From Anaspis maculata (taxonomy: Eukaryota > Arthropoda > Insecta > Coleoptera > Scraptiidae): a stretch of 64,000 nt of DNA. Position 1 is the first letter of the stretch, and every line of letters starts with the position of its first letter. The stretch is taken from contig OX421962.1 in the NCBI GenBank assembly GCA_949128115.1, forward strand, positions 10,138,262 to 10,202,261, given 5' to 3'. The notes beneath the pieces are model-generated. The model worked only from the letters and a program-made list of their open reading frames with translations, was not told the DNA's origin and searched no databases. The position numbers were made by a program, and so were the translations under genes. Below are positions 13,601-27,990 of this stretch, in pieces.

Positions 13601-16600
13601 ACACCGCCTCCAAGCCGCAGATATTCATCGGAGTGTGTACCGCTTTGTGGCCTTCAAGGAAATACTGCTGACCTGCCAGCACTCGGCTATAACTAATGGA
13701 GCCCTTTGCTTCCCTAGACTCGTTGGACTTTGAACAACGACCACCTACTGAGGGCGGAGAAGCATCAGTGGCATGCCCAGGGAAGTATGTGGCCCAGGGA
13801 CGCCCCCCAAATGCTGGATAATGGAAGATCGATTGCCATGGAACTATGTTTGGCTGGTCAAGACTAGACCATGCATTTTGCTGTAAGAAGGCAAGGTATC
13901 TACTATTTTCGATGCAACATTCACGTTAACAATATCAATTTCTAGGTCATTGACCTGTTAAGATCCAAAGTAGGCATTGAAAAGCGAAAGCAAAAGACAG
14001 TAGTGACGATATTTTCACTTTCGCGCAGTGTTTGCAATTGGCAAGTTTCGTACTATGCCGTACAGAAAGTAACGTTTTCGTGGGTGCTCGTAGGAAAAGA
14101 ATATTTTGCGCTTTTTGACGCAATTCAAGTTTAGTGTCAAGTGTGACCATCTATATGTTGTTTTCCTTGGGAATTGTCAATTTTTTTTCGAAATTTCACC
14201 CCCTGTCCCTACCATCTTCTGAAGACAGATTTTCCCTGATATTCCTCCCAGAAATTGATCTTCTTTGTGAATTAATTCTGATGATTTCAAAAATTATGCG
14301 AAGTGAGAGAAACCCAACATCGCAGCCAACTTGTCGTTGAGTACCATTTAATTTTGGTGCGATTCACTGATTAATTGTCGTGATAATAAACTAGAAGGCT
14401 CTTGATTCAAAAACGAAAGTGCAAAACATCGTGACGCATCCTACATTTGAGCTGCGGAGAAAAAAGGTAAAGAGAATGTGGTTACCGATGGCGCTGATCT
14501 GCTGGCTGCTGGGCTTGACGCTGGCCGACATCAGCGAATTCGAGGTCGACGATATCAGCACCGTCGTGGGATTGTTCAGCTGCTGGTTCTGCCCGAACGG
14601 TCCCTGAGCCGACAGCCTGTAGTTGTTCATGTTCGGGTACAGATCGGGCGGCGCCTGAGCCGTCGGCGGCGGGGGATGGGGCTGGGCCGTCGGCAGGTAC
14701 ACCGACTGCGTGGAATACGGACTGGACGCCGTCTGTCCGAGGCCGTAGTGATTCGGGTACTGTGAGTACTGCGACCGTCCCTGACCGCTCAACACGCCGC
14801 TCTGATCCAACTGGAACGGGCCGTACAGGCCGGCGGCCGTCTGCGCCTGCAGCTGCTGCGCCGCCGCCGTCGAATTGTACATCACCGTGGGCGGCGACGG
14901 GATCGCCGATATGCCGTACTGGCTGCTGCCGCCCAAACCGGCCTGCAATAACTTCAGTTCAAGCATAATTGTCATAGAACTCGGAACATATAACAGCTTC
15001 GCACGCACACTTTCAAGTATCCAACAACATGATCATTACCTGATAGCTGATGTGTTGGTTCGTGGTGTACTGCTGGGGCTGGCCCAGGTTGACTCCGGTG
15101 CCGATCACGGTCTGCAGCGGCGGAGGGCTGAGCGGATTGCCCATCAGGCTGCTGGGGCCCATGATGCCGGAATGTTGCTGGTGGCCGGAACTGAGAACGG
15201 CCGGTCCACCGCCACCGGAGACTTGCTGCGTGGGTTTGACCTATAAATTGTACAAAACATTTGCCGTCATGGATGAGGGTGTGGCCAACAAAGCCCACGT
15301 GTTACTAATACTCTACGATTTTTCGAAAGTGAAACTTCTTTGAACGTAAACTGACCTGAACGAAACAAAATACCGCCGAGAATAACGTCATTCCACGCCA
15401 TGTCAACTTGATGTTTTGAGTTTCGAGAAAGCTCAATTAATGCTACTGAACTGTTGTTGGAATTGTAGTTGCAGCGCCGATATCCAGGCCGAATTCAATA
15501 GAATCAAAAATATTTACACCACATTTGGTTACTATTCAAATTCTCAACTGTGATTCAATCATATTCAAGAAGTTTCACTTCTGTGGCACGCGTGACGCGT
15601 CAATTTTTTTTTACTACTGTCAACGCAGCCCAGAATAATTTGTGGGTCCAACGTACCTTGCAAACGTTGGTGGTGCTGTTGGAGGCGACCTGATTGGGCG
15701 ACGGGCTGTAACCTTCGTGGTTGTCGTCCGGCGTGTCGTTGCCTTTGGACGCGAACGCGCTGTTCGGATCGAGCGTGTTGGGATCGGTGACGAACGTCGT
15801 GGCGAAGCTGGAACTGCCGTCGTCTTGACCGACGTGATCGGCCGGCGTTTCCCACATCTTCTTCACCGATTGGATCTTGAAGTTGAGCGCGTCGGCCGTG
15901 GAGATGGCGTTGTTGCCGCCGCCGGTGCCGCCGCCGCCGCTGCGCGGCATCCCGCACAGGTTCTTCGCCGAGGAGGAGCTCTTTTCCTCGCTCAGCAAGT
16001 CCGTTTCGAAGAAATCGAGCTTGATGTCCGAACCGTTGTCCTCCTTGAACGACATCGGCAGCTGGATGGGATCGCCGGCGCCGGCCGACGACGCCTTGGA
16101 CGCGGCCGTGTCCTTGCCGAGCAGATCGCCGATCGGCTTGCCCAGGCCCAGGTCCATGCCGTCGTCGAGCTTCGAGCGCGGCTTATCACCACCGCGGCCG
16201 CCAGCGCCGCGAGGGCCGGGCGCCTGCTTGAAGTTCGTGTTTTCAAAGATGATCGTGTTGACCGGCGGGGTCGTTCCGTCCAGCATTGCCTTGTCCTGCA
16301 ACTAAGTTCAGCGTGACGTAATGAAAAGTTTACTTGAAACAGTCTAAGCTCATAAATAATCCAGGTCAAAAAGAGCATTGGGATCGAAAAACTGCCGTCC
16401 TCACATACAAGCAAAGACGGCGTCAGGATCACCTTTGACCAAGATGATTTTTGATCACACTGTAGCATTTTGGCGGTTCACGAACTAATGCCCTTCGAGA
16501 CGGAAAACTGCTCATTAGGTGAAAACTGCGAATGAACCAAACCATTTCACGTCAACAGATGGCGCCAGGTAAAGCAGTAGAATTAATTCGTTGCTAGACC

Positions 16601-19600
16601 TCGTACGAACTCGGGTATTAGTCGACGAGCCAGGAGCCAAAAATCACGATTTTGGTTTCCACCCTGGGGACTTGACGTGTCATACCTTTTTGGATTCCCC
16701 ACAACACCAGCATGAAAATAAGCCATAATACGTTTTTGTATCGAGTAGCTTAAGACCGCCATCTTGGAAAAACCGCGCCAAATATGTAGTTCTTGTAGTT
16801 TGTATTTTTTTTCTCATCAACGGCACCTCTAATGGGAAAAATCAAGCTGAATAAAATTGAACAACAAAATTTACTATAAATATCGTTCAGCACCGTTTTC
16901 TGACAGGTCTCGTTACTCCAAATATGGCAGTTCATAGTTTAGCTATGGCAAATTTCTTTATTTAACATTTTCAAGTACACCCGATGATATTTATACAAAC
17001 CGAACTTCATGTCATTGTCTTTCTAGCGTACTTTACTAGGAATGCTGCTCTTAGCGGCATTTTGATGTCCGTCTGTCCGTCCGTCCATCGGTCCAACTGT
17101 CCGTCTTATCAATTAATTGCTCCTGAACGAGAAGACCTAGCGATAATCGACTTCTTGTGTGTAGCATGTATTCACCGGAGAATTGAATTAGGAAAAAAAT
17201 GATTTCTCAAACCGTTGCCATCTTGATCCGCAATGTCAAATTTTCACAAAAGTGATCCGATTTTCATGAAACTTGAAATACACGCATGTTTTATATTCAA
17301 AAGTATGACTTCAATGTTTTCTTTTTGATCCGCCGCCATTTTGTCTGCCATGTTGAAATTGGTAAAACTGGTCCGATTTTGATGAAAATTGAAACCTAGT
17401 TGTGTCTTGTGTACGCATTGATGGTTTTTATGTTAGTTTCACGATTTGCGCCATATTGACGTGCCACATGAAAATTAATCTCCAGCTGTCACAAAATCAA
17501 TTTATTCAAATATTTTCTGAACAAGAGGTTTCCGATGTGACGAAAAACTTGTTGATAGAAATCGGTTTCTGTTAGCTCTTTTTCACAAGTAGGAACTCCT
17601 TCAAATAAAAATGTACGGGAAATGCTATTAAATTTTCGAAATCTGCAAAAAAAATTGAAAATTCTTGATTTTTTTTTTTTTTCAATCTGGAAACCAGATA
17701 GCAACGCCTATACATTTTAATTCAAGAAAGTCGCATAGTGAATTTGAACATTGTATTTTTCAAAAAAAGGTACAAAAAATGGTTTCTACAAATGGGGTAC
17801 TTGCCCAATTTTTTTTTATTGGCTCAATCGATAGTATGGGTGACAATTCAATTGTCAAAAATGTAATCAATAAAGAAGGGTTATTTCAGCAATTTTGACC
17901 AATAAGGCTTTGATTAGATGAAAATTGCACTAGTGTAATTTCCGGTACGGAAATACAATTATGGAGGATGAAAATGGAAAATCGTTTCGTTCGAATTGTC
18001 ATGCCAAATACATCTCGAGACTTCGTAATTACAGAAAAATTTTTCGCTTTCAATAATTCGTGCTTGTTGGATATAATCCAGAAATGACCACTCGCGGTTC
18101 GCGCTTGTGATCATTCCAGTTACCAACAGGCACTCATATTTTACAGCTCAAAAATGTCCGGTAATTACTTAGTTTCTTGTTGTATTATACATATATGAAA
18201 ATATTGTACGCAAATTTTTTCTTTCTCTCAAATTCCCAAAATTGGGCCGTAGTGCCTGTTTTAAAAATATATTTGTGACGTCACAAATATACTAAAAACT
18301 AAACAAACAGCACTGTTGGGTCGAAAGCTCAAAAAACTGTTAGAATGGCATCACAATATTTGAAAAATACAGACATAAAAATTTCAGTGAAGTTTTCGTA
18401 CAGTTACCAACCCTTTGAAAAAAAAAATCGAAAAAAAATCTTCTTAACCAATGGATAAATTTTCCGGGGAATTTTTAGGGAATGCTTTTGATTACTCGTG
18501 TTGATGATCAAAAGTATTTCCAGTCAAATCCGTTTCACTGGCAAGTACCCCATTCATTTTTTCATGTTCACTGGAAAACCATTTTTGGTACCTTTTTTTT
18601 GAAAATAGAAAGTTCAAATTTGGTATGCGACTTTCTTGAATGAAGATGTATAGACGTTGCTATCTAGTTTTCGAATTTTCAAAGACAAAAATCAAAAAAT
18701 TTTCAATTTTTTTGCAAATTTCGAAAATTTAGTAGCATTTTCCGTACATTTTTTCTGGAGAAGTTTCTACTTGTAGAGAAGAACTAACAAAAACCGATTT
18801 CCATCCATCAAGTTTTCCAGTCACATCGGAAACCCCTTGTTCAAGAAATATTTGAATAAACTGATTTTGTGACAGCTGGAGATTAATTTCCATGTGGCAC
18901 GTCAATATGGCGCTAATCGTGAAACTAACATAAAAACCATCAATGCCTACACGAGACACGACTAGGTTCCAATTTTCATCAAAATCGGACCAGTTTTACC
19001 AATTTCAACATGGCGGACAAAATGGCGGCGGATCAAAAAGAAAACATTGAAATCATACTTTTGAATATAAAACATGCGTGTATTTCAAGTTTCATGAAAA
19101 TCGGATCACTTTTGAGAAAATTTGACATTGCGGATCAAGATGGCGACGGTTTGAGAAATTATTTTTTTCCTTAATCAATTCTCCGGTGAATACATGTTGC
19201 ACACAAGAAGTCGATTATCGCTAGGTCTTCTCGTTCAGGAGCAATTAATTGATAAGACAGACAGTTAGACCGATGGACAGACGGACAGACGGACATCAAA
19301 ATGCCGCTAAGAGCAGCATTCCTAGTGAAGTACGCTAGAAAGACAATGACGTGAAGTTCGGTTTGTATAAATGTCACCGGGTGTACTCGAAAATGTTAAA
19401 TAAAGAAATTTGCCATAGCTAAACTATGAACTGTCATATTTGGTGTAACGAGACCTGTCAGAAAACGGTGCTAAACGATATTTATAGTAAATTTTGTTGT
19501 TGAATTTTATTCAGCTTCATTTTTCCCATTGGAGGTGCCGTTGATGAGAAAAAAAATACAAACCACAAGAACTACATATTTGGCGCGGTTTTTCCAAAAT

Positions 19601-22600
19601 GGCGGTCTTAAGCTACTCGATACAGAAACGTATTATGGCTTATTTTCATGCTGGTGTTGTGGGGAATCCAAAAAGGTATGACACGTCAAGTCCCCAAGGT
19701 GGAAACCACTCGAGTCCTCTGGCTCAACGACTATATCGCGAACGCGGTGAACTCTGCCGAGTGACATCAGCTTATCCCGAAAAAATGCCGAGCGACAAAC
19801 AGCTGATCCCGAAAAAAAAGCACTGCGTCAATTTTGGTGTTTTGACTGTTTTGTGTTGAAATGTGGGCGGAAATAAACAATATGGGTACAATAATTTGCT
19901 CGAATATTTCCATTACCTCCCTGGTATTGAAGAAGGAAAGAAAACTGATTCAGCCAAACTCGAACCACAGCTCGAACCTTGGGATGCCCACAAAAAAATT
20001 CAAGAATGCCGCCAGAAGTTCTCATTTGGTCTGCAGCCCTCACTGCGAAAACCGCGGTGATAGACTAGCTGTTACCGGCGCCGGCAGGCCATCGCCTGGG
20101 TGACAGCATTGGTTGAAAAGTAGAAAGGGAATTTGTTCCACTGACACCGGGCAAGTGGAAAGGGAATTGTTTACATGATGTTGATTTTCCGTTGTTTTAG
20201 GCAGATGTCAGATTTTCCCTTGGCGAGTTTAGTAATTTTATGCATGTCCGTCGATAGTGTTTTGGTCAGATGAAGTTTTCCAAGAGGCGTAAGCAACTGA
20301 CTGTGTAAGAGTAACATGAATTCAAAAATATGTTTGTTTTTCGCGTGTTTTGAAATTTCTGCCTCGACTTGTAGGGTTCTATTGTGAACGAAACGCATGT
20401 CAGTGGGTAGTGTCTGGTCAGTGAAGAGTTGTTAGGAAAAATCGATACACCATTATTTTGTTTATTAATATGTATTTCTACTTTTCTTCAAAGTAACTAC
20501 TGAAAATACTGGAAACATTGATGAAGTACCACAATTTCGAAAATGAAAGCGACGATGTGTGTTATGAAAACCTGAACCGTGAAGAAGACTCTGGCGTGGA
20601 AGACACAGTATAGTGGAAAGAAAAGAAGAACCATGTATTTGTGTTATTTAGGAGCCTTTTACAATATGTGTAGGAAAAATTGAGATGAAATAAAAGTATG
20701 TGCAAAATGTTGAATTTGACAAATGCATTTCGATTGTCAAAATGTCAACAAGTGATGATGATAGCTCTGAAGATAATTGGCCCCAGAAGTATAAATACCC
20801 CAGAAATAATACTGGTTACAAACTGAGGAACTTTAAGATATCGGCCAAAGACCTGGAAGAAGCGGGTTCGTCGAAACAGTCAAGCACGCCACCTATCATG
20901 AGAAATTATTGTGATGACATTTGTGATGACAATTCCGAATCCAAAAATCCAGCTTCCCAGCTATGCCCTCACTGCACGGATAATAAAAAGTTCAAATGAG
21001 AGAGAGGCCTCAACATCCATATGTCTAGAATGCACCCAGATTGTCGCCCTACCATTACTTCCAATGATTTGAAAATAGACGTCACTTCGCTTCAAGACAA
21101 ACTTTCGAACTGCAAATCTTCTATTAGAGTAGTGAGAAGAGTCCCAAACGGAGTCCGGATGATAGCAGCTGAAAAACTAGCGCAACCATAGAAGACTGTA
21201 TCTCAAAAAAAGATTTCGATAGCTGGGAGAAGCTCCTTTTGTACGCATACGTTGCATTCAAAATTCCTTCTGTAAAAGGCAATGCGAAACAAAATTCTAC
21301 TCTCACTAAGCTTATGAAATCGAATATTGAAAATTTCGATATTTCCTTATCCTCCTTTACATTCGATAATAAATGCTTGGACTTGCTGAAACGAGTGGAA
21401 GCAAAAGTTGCCGATGGGGATCTTAGAGGAACTGTTGGGCTACTATCATCTAATGATGATTTGGTTTGCCAGAATGACGAAACTCTTGAAGAAATAAAAC
21501 TGAAGCACCCAGCACCTTCGAGATTGTTGTGTTTTCCTCCGACTCCAGGACCATCTGTGGAATACTCAACAGCGACAGAAAAAATGGTTTCAGAAGCTGT
21601 TTTTAGTTTCCCGAACGGTTCAGCATCTGGAGTTGATGGTTTGAGGCCCCAACATCTTAAGGACTCACTCTTTCATCGAGCTGGAGATGCTGGTCATCGT
21701 CTTCTCAAATCCCTTACAAAACTGTGCAACCTTATGTTATCTGGATCAGTAAATCCCAACATATTAGAGATACTATATGGAGCTTCGCTTTGTGCTCTGC
21801 GCAAAAAAGATGGTGGCATTCGGCCAATAGCAGTTGGGAATACCTTGAGGAGACTGGTAGGAAAGATTTGTTGCAAAGCGTCTAGAACATCGGCGGTTGA
21901 ACATTTCCTGCCTCGACAAGTGGGGTTTGCCGTCCCCAATGGTAATGAGGCTGCAATTCAGGCGACCATTAACCCATTGCACGTCGATTGGTTAATAAAT
22001 ACTAATGCTGGGTTCATAGACAAAGAATAAGGAGCAACGCCTAAAAATTGCGCCTTAGGCGTTAAGTTCGTCTTATGGGTATACGTGTATCCGTTCATAC
22101 ACAGAATAAGGAACAAGGTGTAACGCACAAGATAGCAAAAGTTGGTAAACTTTTATCTTTACACCTTAGGCGTTGAGCGTTAATCACTGCCACGTGGAAT
22201 GTCAGCACGTGTTTTATCTCTGACGTTTGTCAGTTCGAGTTGTTGTGCAAAACGAAAATGTCCTGCGACGATTCAAGACTGATAGAGCTGGTGGAGTCCT
22301 AGTTTTACATTTTTCTCTGTGTATTATTCAGATGAGGAAGTGACCAAACGATAGACCACACTGAGGAAGCGATTTATCAAGCATCGCAAAAAGCTCCGCG
22401 TGGTTCCTTCGGGTTCAGGGGCCAGTACAGAGTCTTGGTCTCTATACCAATCCCTTATGTTCCTGAACGAATATGTGTCCATGGGGCATAACCATAACCA
22501 CAGGAAATGTGAGAAGGCCACAACAGACCTCGCAACAAACCGTGACGCAAGGTTCTTTCACGGATTTTTCCGACTAAGACACAAGACACAACCGAGGACA

Positions 22601-25600
22601 CAACCCTATAATTATCATTGCCCATGTTATCCATCGTTCGTTTTCTTGTAATCAAACTACTATAGTGGCAATTCTGTAAAATTTAAAGGCCCCTTAAAAT
22701 TTTTAAAGGCGTCGGTAACCTAGTAACGATCAGAAATGGGCTTCACGATTGGCTGATTTTCTTTTAACGGCCTTTAAATTTAAACGGGTTTGATACAGAA
22801 TTGGCCCTTATAACCGATAATTTCTGACAATGCAAATATTGTCAGTGTCACCTATTCTAACACCTATTGCCACAGTATCAACGCAACGCTAGTTTATTTC
22901 CTTATTCATTATCCTGGGTTGCGTTCGAGAACTACGCTATTCTGCGATTGTTGCAGAAATGACCGTTCGAGATCTCTTCTGTGCGCACTATCGGCAACGC
23001 AGTAAACCGTTCGAGAACTCAAAACGTGTCGCGTTGAAGTGACAAATTTCGCAGCACCTCCGACCGCCGTGAAAGTTACTCGTCATGCGCACCTCAACAC
23101 CCCACATATATTTCTGGTCAAACTTTATTTTATTTTGACCATTATCTTTCGATTGGGTACTTACGTGGTAGGCAGTACCTATAAAAATGGGTACTTTATC
23201 AGAAAAGCTTACTTTACTTCGAAAGTAAACAGCACTGCGATCGCCATCAGTGAGATTGAGAGTGACATTACCACCACAGCGGAAATCGTTCGGAAAGTGG
23301 TAGTTACTTTGCCTTACTTGATACCCCCACTCCAAAAATGCAAGAATCGCAGAATAGTGTAGTTCTCGAACGCGACCCTGGTGTATGAACGGCATGTTTT
23401 CATTAAACCTTGAACCTTACTCCATAGACCTTATGCCTTGGGCGTTAATTTTGTCTATGAACCCAGCATAAAAGTTTACCAACTTTTGCTATCTTGTGCG
23501 TTACACCTTGTTCCTTATTCTGTGTATGAACGGATACACGTAGACCCATAAGACGAACTTAACGCCTAAGGCGCAATTTTTAGGCGTTGCTCCTTATTCT
23601 TTGTCTATGAACCCAGCATAACAAAATGGTGCTCCTGTCAGCTGTCAAAAAATTTCACTCAATTCCGCCCCCCGAAACGTCAAAATTTCAAATCTAATCC
23701 TCCAATTAAAATAGGTATTACTATGAAGAAAATTATAATAAAAGCATGAGCTGTTACAGTAACGTTATAAAGACTGTTGAAAATCGATAGTCGAAAGAGA
23801 CGGACATGTAAAAAAATTCCCAAGTCGTTTTGCTGGAAGTTGAAAACAAAATGAGGAACGCTCATAAAAAACGAAAAATCAACTTTCACCTCCGAATTAT
23901 TAAAAATCCCACGAATTGTATCGGGTCACCTCTGGAATCTGGATCTGCTTTGCATGACGCGATTGACGCGAAAGGTCTGGCTTGCACGAGAAAGGTCGAT
24001 TATAAACGAATCGTGTCTGGGCCATTTTTCAAACGAATTTTCAACAGATTTGAAGATGATTATAGGTGAAGATGAAAGAAAACCGAAGCTTGATTGTAGA
24101 CGCTTTCCTCTATATTATGGTGAAACTTGTAATTTTTCCGGATCTTTCATTTCCAACCAAACATGAAGTTGGCTGCCGATTCATAACCATTCCACTTGGC
24201 GGCAACTTCACGCCAACGCGGCCAACGCCAAACGCCACATCTGACATTTGCATTGTTTACATCGAACCGGCAGAAATGACGCCGTATTTCCATCCAAAAT
24301 AGAAAAAATAGGCAATCGAAGCGCTGAAAAAGTTTTCAGACGGAAAGGTGAAGCGTTGGTGGTGGTACAGCCGAAAGCCTGCGGCAGATCATCCTGGAAT
24401 TCTCATCAAACGACTCGCGTCAAAAAAGGTGTGCACTCGCCAAGGAATTCGCTTCTGAAGAACGAAAGAGGCCACTTTTTTTGCAAATGTGAACTGCTAA
24501 AATCTGGCCCCAGTGTAAATTTATCGTGAGTACCTCTTATATCCATTTCGCTTCCTTAGTGCCCCTGTGTTGATCAAACTACTCCTTCAATACCAGAGCC
24601 GGCCTGGAAATGTTGATACATATCTCGTTTAATTTGAAGGGGACCTTGTGTTTGAGTTGGCTGGCAAACGGCCAAGGGTCAACTGGACCACTACGGTCAC
24701 ATTTCGTACCCTGACAGGGTCATTGTTATTCCAAAAACACTGTTCAAATCTTGCGAGATTCAAATGCCGAGGTGTTGTGTGTGTTGCTTTTCGAAATCGA
24801 GAGCGTCGTCATTGACGTTACTGTCAGATGGGGCGGCCCCCCATGAAAAGCCTCGCCAAATGGCCCGCACCGGACGACACGTGGCCCCCAGAACCCCCCC
24901 GGTCGGCATTTCACACCAAATTTCTCGAAATTCTGCCTGAAAAGCCGAGTTTTCACCGCGAAAACCTACCAAGAGGTCTGGAACAAATTGTTCAAACGTC
25001 AGTTCCCTGGAAAAAATTGGAATGAATTATGAATTTGAATGATTTGATGATTGATGATGATTGATGATGATGATTTGGAATGATTATGATTTTTGAAAAA
25101 TCCCCTCAAATTCAGCAGAAATTTTGGAAATATCCCATCGTCAACTTGCAATGCGGTTCGTTTGTGAAAACTAAAATAAAAAATAAAAAATACCCTACCA
25201 AAATCCGACGTCTGGTTTTCACAAATTTCAACCAGCCGTCGTTTGATTCTCTCTCTCGACCGGTTTTCGAGCCCGCTTTCGGAGTCGATATTAGCAGTCG
25301 GTTCAATATCGGTCTTCGGAGCCGGTTTCTAATACAGGCTTTTCAGGAGGTGGTAGTCGACAAAGCCGGTACACCAATTTTCATTTTTCCCGGTTTTTGT
25401 CAGCACCAGTCCAAAGAAAAATTTCTGTATTGGAGTCGAAATTTCACGGCTCAAGTCAGAATGTCGAGATAAAACTCGAAAATTTTATTGTTTATAGTCG
25501 AAATTTCAAGATAAAAGTAGAATCTTTTTGCGTTTGGAGTCGAAATTTTGAAATAAAACTTGAAGTTTTCGCGTTGAAGTCGAAATTTCATGGTTTCAGT

Positions 25601-27956
25601 TAGAATGTCGAAATCATATACTTGTCGAGATAGAAGTCGAAGTTTTTTTATTCAATTTGCCTGGCTGCACGTGAGTGACCGCGACGATTGACATTTTCCG
25701 ACGCTTTTTCTTCCGAAAATCATTTGATTCAAAGCAGCTTGAAATTTCACTCACGGCTGTCGCATCGCTCTAGCAATGCCGGAGTTGGCAAAAGATAATT
25801 ACTTCCTTGCTATGGACAGAGCAACCGTCTCCCTAACTTGGCCAGAAGGGGTAGTCGTGGACCGCTGAAATTCTAAAACAGCATCATGCTTACCTTATCG
25901 GCGCCTTGTCCTTCGATCATGTTCTTGTCGACGCCGCCGAGGACGCCGCCATCGGCCACGAGCGACTTGTCCCAGGCGTTGGCGAGCGGCGTTCCCGCCG
26001 GCCCGGCCTGCGACTCCTTCATCCCGTACACGTTCATGCCCTGGTTCACCTTGTTCATGTCGTTCACGTCGCACATGCCCTGCTGCGGATGCATCATGTG
26101 CTGCCCGGCCTTCTGAAGCCTGTTGTGCTCGCGCTGCTTGGCGAACCGCGGCGGCAGCTTGGTCTGTCGCGGACCGCGATCTCCGCGATCGAACTGGCCC
26201 TTGCCGTTGTTGCCCGGGCCGCCGCCGCCGCCGTTGCCGCCAGCCTGCACCGGCATCACGGGCGGCGGATGGATCGGCGTCGCCATCAGCGAAGGTATAT
26301 TCGAAATCTGCTGCTGCGTCAGGTTGACGTTGCCGCCGCCGCCGCCAGGCTTGCCGCCTTTGCCCTGCGGCTTCGCGTCTTTATCCTTGCCGCTGCCCAG
26401 ACCGACCGGCTTGACCGGCTTGTCGTCCAACGACTTTTGACGTTCCTTCACCGCTTTCTTGCTCTTCACTTCTTGAAAGCCGTCCGAATCGCCGTGCAAG
26501 GACTTGTCGTCGTCGTCGTCTTCCAGACCTTTGTTCTTGGAGATGTCGGCGATGACGCTGCAGAGGCTTTGGTGATCGCCGCCGCCTTTGTCGCCGTCTT
26601 TCTTGTTGCCGCTTCTCAGAGTCCCGCTGGAGTTCTGACGCGGCACTGCGCTCGAACTGCCGAATTTCTTGTCCATGCGTGGCGGTTGGCCGCTGCCGCC
26701 GCCGCCTCGGCCGCGCTGGTCGCGATCTCCGCGTTGTTCGCGATCGCCGCGTTCTCCGCGTTGTTCGCGATCGCCGCGTTCTCCGCGCTGTTCGCGTTCT
26801 CGAGGCAACTGCGCTCCTCTGTCGCCGCCCCTCGCGTTGCCGCTCGCCGGTTTCTTTTTCAATTTCGCGTCGTCCGAATTGTCCGAATTCGAATCGACCA
26901 GCTCGTCTTTCGACTTGGACTTGCCGCGTCGTTCCGGCTTTCGCTTGTCGTTGCGCGACTTGTCGTCTTTGGGCAGGTCCTTGCGGGCGCTGCCGATGAT
27001 GCCGGCGCTCAGCGCCTGCTGGTTCTGCTTGACGCGGTCCTCGAGGCTTTCCGAGTTCGCTTCGTCGCTGGACAGTTTTTTGTCGTCGTGGTGGCTGCCG
27101 CCGAAAGGACTTTTCGAGGGCGGCGGACCGTATCCGTCGATTCGCTTGCTCAGGCCGCCTCGGCCGCCGCTCCTGCCGAAGCTGCCGCTGCTGCCGCCGC
27201 TGCCGCCGCCGCGTCCGTGCCGCGACGGCTCGCCTCTCGGTTGGTAATTCGCCTTGTCCATTTTACCCTTGTCGTGTTTGATCTCTTTGTTTTTGTCTTC
27301 CTTGTCGGACTTGTTCTTGATTTTCTTGTCGTCGTCTACCGAACCTTCGGAATCGGTGCCGTGAAAGTGACCGGATCTGGAACCGCGGCTCGGCGGACGC
27401 TGCTTGTAGCCGCGCGACTGGTACTCCCCGCCGCCTCCCCATTTAGACGACGTCTGATCGCGCTGCTCGCGATAATTCCTCTGATTCCTGCGTCCCTTTT
27501 CGTCCGAATCGGACTTCGGTTCCTTGACCTCCTTCCTGATCATCAATTCCGGTTCGGGTATCGAATCCGCCCACGCTTTGCTCTCCTCTTTCTTGCCGTC
27601 CTCTTCCAAGATTTTATCGTCTTTTTTGCTGCCGCCGTCGACCTTTTTGTCTGGCATCTGGCCGCGTTTCAGCTGAGTCAAATTGCGTTTTTCGCTGCTC
27701 CGCATGTCGTCCGCTTCGATCCGATCTTTAGTTATGGGACCGGGAACGACGCGTCGATCATCGCGGTGATCCCTACCGCCGCCGCGTTTATCTTCGTAAT
27801 GTGGCGGTTCGAATACTGATTCGGCCCACGAACCGATGTGCGGTTGGACATCGCGCGGTTCGGAATGACGAGAGTCGCGAGACGTCCGCGAATCACGACT
27901 GTCCGGCCTCTGCGGCCTTTCGTGATGCTTGCCTTCCGGCTCTCTCTGGTACTTGC

Positions 27957-27990
<34 letters not shown>

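Larger units (their letters stand above)
11999..14485 (-). other. Intron 8 of nocte (2,487 nt)
   Basis: Holds a pair of direct repeats just inside its two ends (12083-12390 and 14103-14378), a degraded fold-back arm (12640-12895) ending CCACCCTGTATA, and the MITE 13179-13368. The GC-richer stretch 13400-13850 is not recognised. Confidence 0.75.
16296..25893 (-). other. Intron 5 of nocte (9,598 nt)
   Basis: Contains the 3.1-kb palindrome 16618-19734, an R2-like LINE relic on the opposite strand (20700-22004), the TIR element 22005-23619 that interrupts it, and a degenerate tandem repeat (25430-25640). The stretch 23620-25420 holds no recognised gene. Confidence 0.8.

Noticed and set aside
16984..19377. 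Mirror-image open frames MIFIQTELHV... and MTFIQTELHV...
   Set aside because: They lie in the two arms of one palindrome, include a GTCC microsatellite and match no family I know.
22988..23395. 135-residue minus-strand open frame
   Set aside because: Lies inside a nested inverted repeat; no recognisable domain, no start context.
25906..27819. 637-residue open frame on the plus strand
   Set aside because: It is the antisense shadow of nocte exon 5, whose GC-rich, Gly/Arg/Asp codons leave the opposite strand open.
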